Assembly: GCA_023409735.1 (NCBI GenBank)
Contig: JAEYRB010000062.1
Coordinates: 1 to 64,000, forward strand
Source: Bacillota bacterium
GTDB taxonomy: Bacteria > Bacillota > Clostridia > Acetivibrionales > DTU013
Direction: 5' to 3'
Length of the DNA: 64,000 nt
Both the position numbers and the translations under genes were made by a program. Below the pieces are notes generated by a model. It was not told the DNA's origin. It saw only the letters and a program-made list of their open reading frames with translations, and did no database searches. Below are positions 61,532 to 64,000 of the stretch, piece after piece. Every line of letters begins with the position of its first letter. Positions within the stretch are counted from its first letter, which is position 1.

Positions 61532-62545
61532 ATGATGCTAAGAATAAACGAAGATGATTATGCATATGCTGCTTCCCGAATAAGAGCGATAGAGACTAAG
61601 CTGCTTGACGGAAGTCGAATAGACAGGATGCTTGACGCACCAACAGCGCAGGAGGCCTTTAAGGTGATGTCTGAAGCTGAATACGGCTATAGCGGCGGTA
61701 ATGCAGAGGGCGTTTCTTCTTTTGAGGAGCTATTATCAGAAGAAATGGATAAGTGTTATTCACTGTTAACCGGATTATCACCTCAGCCGGAAGTGATCCA
61801 GGCTTTTAAACGCCGCCATGATTATTTCAATACTAAGGTACTCCTTAAAGCAGAATTCCTTGGACAGGAAGCCCCTTCAATACTTGTGGGAACAGGTACT
61901 ATTGGCATAGAGGCATTGAAGCGCATAATCAGGGAACGTGATTACGGACAACTCGAGCCGCTGATGGCTGATGCAATAAAGGATACATATGATGTTTTCT
62001 CCAGGAATCAAGATCCTCAGACGGTGGATCTGATATTGGACAAAGCGTCCTATGCCCGGTTTGCAGCGGACATGAGAAATATTGATAGCCAATTTCTTAA
62101 TAACCTTGCTGAAATAGTAATAGATATCACAAACATCAAGATGTTCTTCAGAGCAAGAGCTCTGGGAAAGGCATGGGATTTTATAAAAAAGCTTATCCTT
62201 GAGGGTGGAGCTATTTCCGAAAAGGTATACTTTGATAACAGCGATAAGTCCATGGATAGTTTTGTAGAAGATGTTCGTTTCAGCAGATATGGCGACGTAG
62301 CTCAGAAGGGCTGGGAGCTATATAAAGCGAAAGGTAACCTGTCGGGGCTTGAAAGACTTCTTGATGATTATCAGATGGCTTATGTAAGAAACGCCAAGCA
62401 GGTCGTAATGGGCGTTGAACCATTGGTTGCGTACCTTTTTGCAAAAGAGGCAGAAATAAAAAATGTGCGCATAATTATGACAGGCAAGATCAACAAGCTG
62501 CCTGTTGACTTAATCAGGGAAAGGTTGCGTCAGGCTTATGTATAA
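61532..62545 (+). CDS. ntpC: V/A-type ATPase subunit C (d-type, central stalk socket)
   Basis: A 337-aa helical protein that joins the central stalk to the K ring. Family marks are DYAYAASRIRAIETKLLDGSRIDRML at the N-terminus, FNTKVLLKAEFLG, DITNIKMFFRARALGK and the C-terminal EPLVAYLFAKEAEIKNVRIIMTGK. GAGG precedes two adjacent ATG codons. It overlaps the next gene by eight bases. Confidence 0.95.
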   Translation: MMLRINEDDYAYAASRIRAIETKLLDGSRIDRMLDAPTAQEAFKVMSEAEYGYSGGNAEGVSSFEELLSEEMDKCYSLLTGLSPQPEVIQAFKRRHDYFNTKVLLKAEFLGQEAPSILVGTGTIGIEALKRIIRERDYGQLEPLMADAIKDTYDVFSRNQDPQTVDLILDKASYARFAADMRNIDSQFLNNLAEIVIDITNIKMFFRARALGKAWDFIKKLILEGGAISEKVYFDNSDKSMDSFVEDVRFSRYGDVAQKGWELYKAKGNLSGLERLLDDYQMAYVRNAKQVVMGVEPLVAYLFAKEAEIKNVRIIMTGKINKLPVDLIRERLRQAYV

Positions 62546-62858
62546 GATCGGTGTCATAGGAGAAAAGGATGCAATATTAGGCTTCAAAGCTCTTGGCTTC
62601 TCCGTTTTTCCGACGGAAACCGGAGAGGATGCCGCAAGAGTATTGTCTGAGCTGGCGCGTGACAATTACGCTGTGATTTATATAACAGAGCAGACAGCAG
62701 CAAATATTGAAAATGAAATCAATCAATACCGGGAAGAACGTTTTCCTGCAATTATACCGATTCCAGGAATACAGGGAACATTGGGCATCGGGATGCGCGG
62801 TGTAAAAAAATGCGTTGAAAAGGCTGTAGGAGCAGATATCCTTTTCCGGGACGAGTAA
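62538..62858 (+). CDS. ntpG: V/A-type ATPase subunit F
   Basis: A 106-aa Rossmann-like protein of the central stalk (IGVIGEKDAILGFKALGFSVFPT, ITEQTAANIENEI, PAIIPIPGIQGTLGIG). It is called NtpG in the enterococcal naming. It starts inside the last codons of subunit C, so both are coupled. Confidence 0.95.
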   Translation: MYKIGVIGEKDAILGFKALGFSVFPTETGEDAARVLSELARDNYAVIYITEQTAANIENEINQYREERFPAIIPIPGIQGTLGIGMRGVKKCVEKAVGADILFRDE

Positions 62859-62889
62859 AAGCATATAGTACTGAAAGTGAGGGATATAT

Positions 62890-64000
62890 TTGAGCCAGGG
62901 AAAAATAGTCAAGGTATCAGGCCCGCTGGTAATAGCTGAAGGAATGCGGGATGCAAATATGTTTGACGTTGTTCGTGTCAGTGAGCAAAAGCTTATTGGT
63001 GAAATATTGGAGATCCATGGTGACAGGGCATCCATACAGGTTTATGAGGAAACCTCCGGCCTGGGACCCGGCGGAAGTGTGATATCTACAAAAGCACCTC
63101 TGAGCGTTGAGCTCGGGCCCGGTCTTCTTGAAAACATATTTGATGGGATACAGCGTCCGCTGGAAACCATGCGTGAGATAGCAGGAAGCAATATAACAAG
63201 AGGCATTAGCATTCCTTCGCTGGATCACGAAAAGAAATGGGTCTTTAAGCCTGTTGCAGCTGTGGGTGACAGTGTGTCGGCAGGAGATATTGTAGGAACT
63301 GTACATGAAAATTCTGTTTTTGAGCATAGAATAATGGTGCCATATGGAATCACCGGTACTATAGAAAATATATCTGAGGGTGAATTTACGCTGGATGATA
63401 CAGTTTACAGTGTAAAAACATCAGACGGAACGGTAAAGAAGCTTACAATGCTTCAGAAATGGCCTGTCAGAAGAGAAAGGCCATATAAGGAGAAGATGTC
63501 TCCTGACGAGCCTTTAATAACAGGACAGAGGGTGCTTGATACTTTGTTCCCTATAGCAAAGGGCGGAGTAGCAGCAATCCCGGGACCGTTCGGAAGTGGT
63601 AAGACTGTCGTACAACATCAGCTGGCGAAGTGGGCTGATGCTGACTTGGTAGTGTATATAGGCTGTGGCGAGCGTGGAAACGAGATGACCGACGTACTTA
63701 TGGAATTCCCTGAATTGAAGGATCCCAAAACAGGTGAGTCCATAATGAAAAGGACAGTTCTTATTGCCAATACATCAGATATGCCTGTTGCGGCACGTGA
63801 GGCCTCTATATATACAGGTATAACTATTGCGGAGTATTTCCGTGATATGGGATACTCTGTGGCACTTCTTGCAGACTCAACATCACGTTGGGCAGAAGCA
63901 CTTCGTGAAATGTCCGGACGTCTTGAAGAAATGCCCGGTGAAGAAGGATATCCTGCATATCTTTCATCTCGCTTGGCGCAGTTCTATGAACGTGCCGGTA
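62890..64000 (+). CDS. ntpA: V/A-type ATPase catalytic subunit A, N-terminal part (cut by window end)
   Basis: 370 codons are visible; the frame runs off the window end. The start is TTG with GAGGGAT upstream. The beta-barrel domain begins GKIVKVSGPLVIAEGMRDANMFDVV; the non-homologous insert covers about 110-190; the Walker A GPFGSGKTVVQHQLAKWAD lies at about residues 232-250, followed by YIGCGERGNEMTDVL and LLADSTSRWAEALREMSGRLEEMPGEEGYP. It hydrolyses or makes ATP in the A3B3 head; subunits B and D are expected beyond the window. Confidence 0.97.
   Translation, partial: MSQGKIVKVSGPLVIAEGMRDANMFDVVRVSEQKLIGEILEIHGDRASIQVYEETSGLGPGGSVISTKAPLSVELGPGLLENIFDGIQRPLETMREIAGSNITRGISIPSLDHEKKWVFKPVAAVGDSVSAGDIVGTVHENSVFEHRIMVPYGITGTIENISEGEFTLDDTVYSVKTSDGTVKKLTMLQKWPVRRERPYKEKMSPDEPLITGQRVLDTLFPIAKGGVAAIPGPFGSGKTVVQHQLAKWADADLVVYIGCGERGNEMTDVLMEFPELKDPKTGESIMKRTVLIANTSDMPVAAREASIYTGITIAEYFRDMGYSVALLADSTSRWAEALREMSGRLEEMPGEEGYPAYLSSRLAQFYERAG

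Overview
This window looks like chromosome from an anaerobic, endospore-forming Firmicute of class Clostridia. The evidence is the low-G+C codon use, the mreBCD / minCDE / spoIVFA-spoIVFB block, a Spo0E-like phosphatase, an NfnAB-type transhydrogenase, a V/A-type ATPase in the ntpF-I-K-E-C-G-A order, and an [FeFe]-hydrogenase-like protein. Placement near Acetivibrio/Ruminiclostridium relatives is inference only.

Layout. 1-8.8 kb is a sugar-utilisation island: the end of a GH95-like glycosidase, a YesM/YesN-type sensor kinase and AraC-type response regulator, and, convergent to them, a CUT1 ABC importer (lipoprotein binding protein plus two permeases, with no ATPase gene). 9.2-12.4 kb holds a YyaL-type thioredoxin-fold protein and an unusual QueD-like protein. 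13-19.8 kb holds an ECF sigma / DUF4179 pair and a 1558-residue S-layer-like protein with internal duplications. 20-24.4 kb carries two GyrI-like effector proteins, a Spo0E-like peptide, an ECF-transporter S component and glycerate kinase. 24.7-34.2 kb holds DUF2935, SEC-C, NADP isocitrate dehydrogenase, a MinJ-like PDZ membrane protein, a cytosolic ParB-like/BMP fusion, a phosphoesterase and an [FeFe]-hydrogenase/chemoreceptor-type fusion. A decayed IS200-type element lies at 34.3-34.65 kb.

34.9-40.7 kb holds asnS and an envelope-stress-type cluster (Gls24/Asp23, flippase-like, PspC, LiaF-like, isoprenoid-synthase-like). 40.8-42.3 kb is a gene graveyard (uvrA and araC fragments with frameshifts). 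42.6-53.3 kb is the conserved cell-shape, division and sporulation cluster maf-radC-mreBCD-pbp2-minCDE-(MgsA-like)-spoIVFA-spoIVFB. 53.6-57.1 kb holds metF and nfnAB. 57.4-57.7 kb has two tRNA-Gly genes with a clear promoter and terminator. From 58 kb to the window end runs a V/A-ATPase operon, cut off inside the catalytic A subunit.

Most notable signals: (1) a short repeat of about 65 bp in four copies, three of them starting directly at the U-tract of an intrinsic terminator; (2) an MgsA-like protein that has lost the catalytic Asp; (3) a QueD-like protein that has lost the catalytic Cys and gained a zinc ribbon; (4) the hydrogenase-like sensor fusion; (5) the ParB-like/BMP fusion; (6) tandem structured repeats in front of maf. 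Family assignments come from reading motifs by eye; no database search was run.
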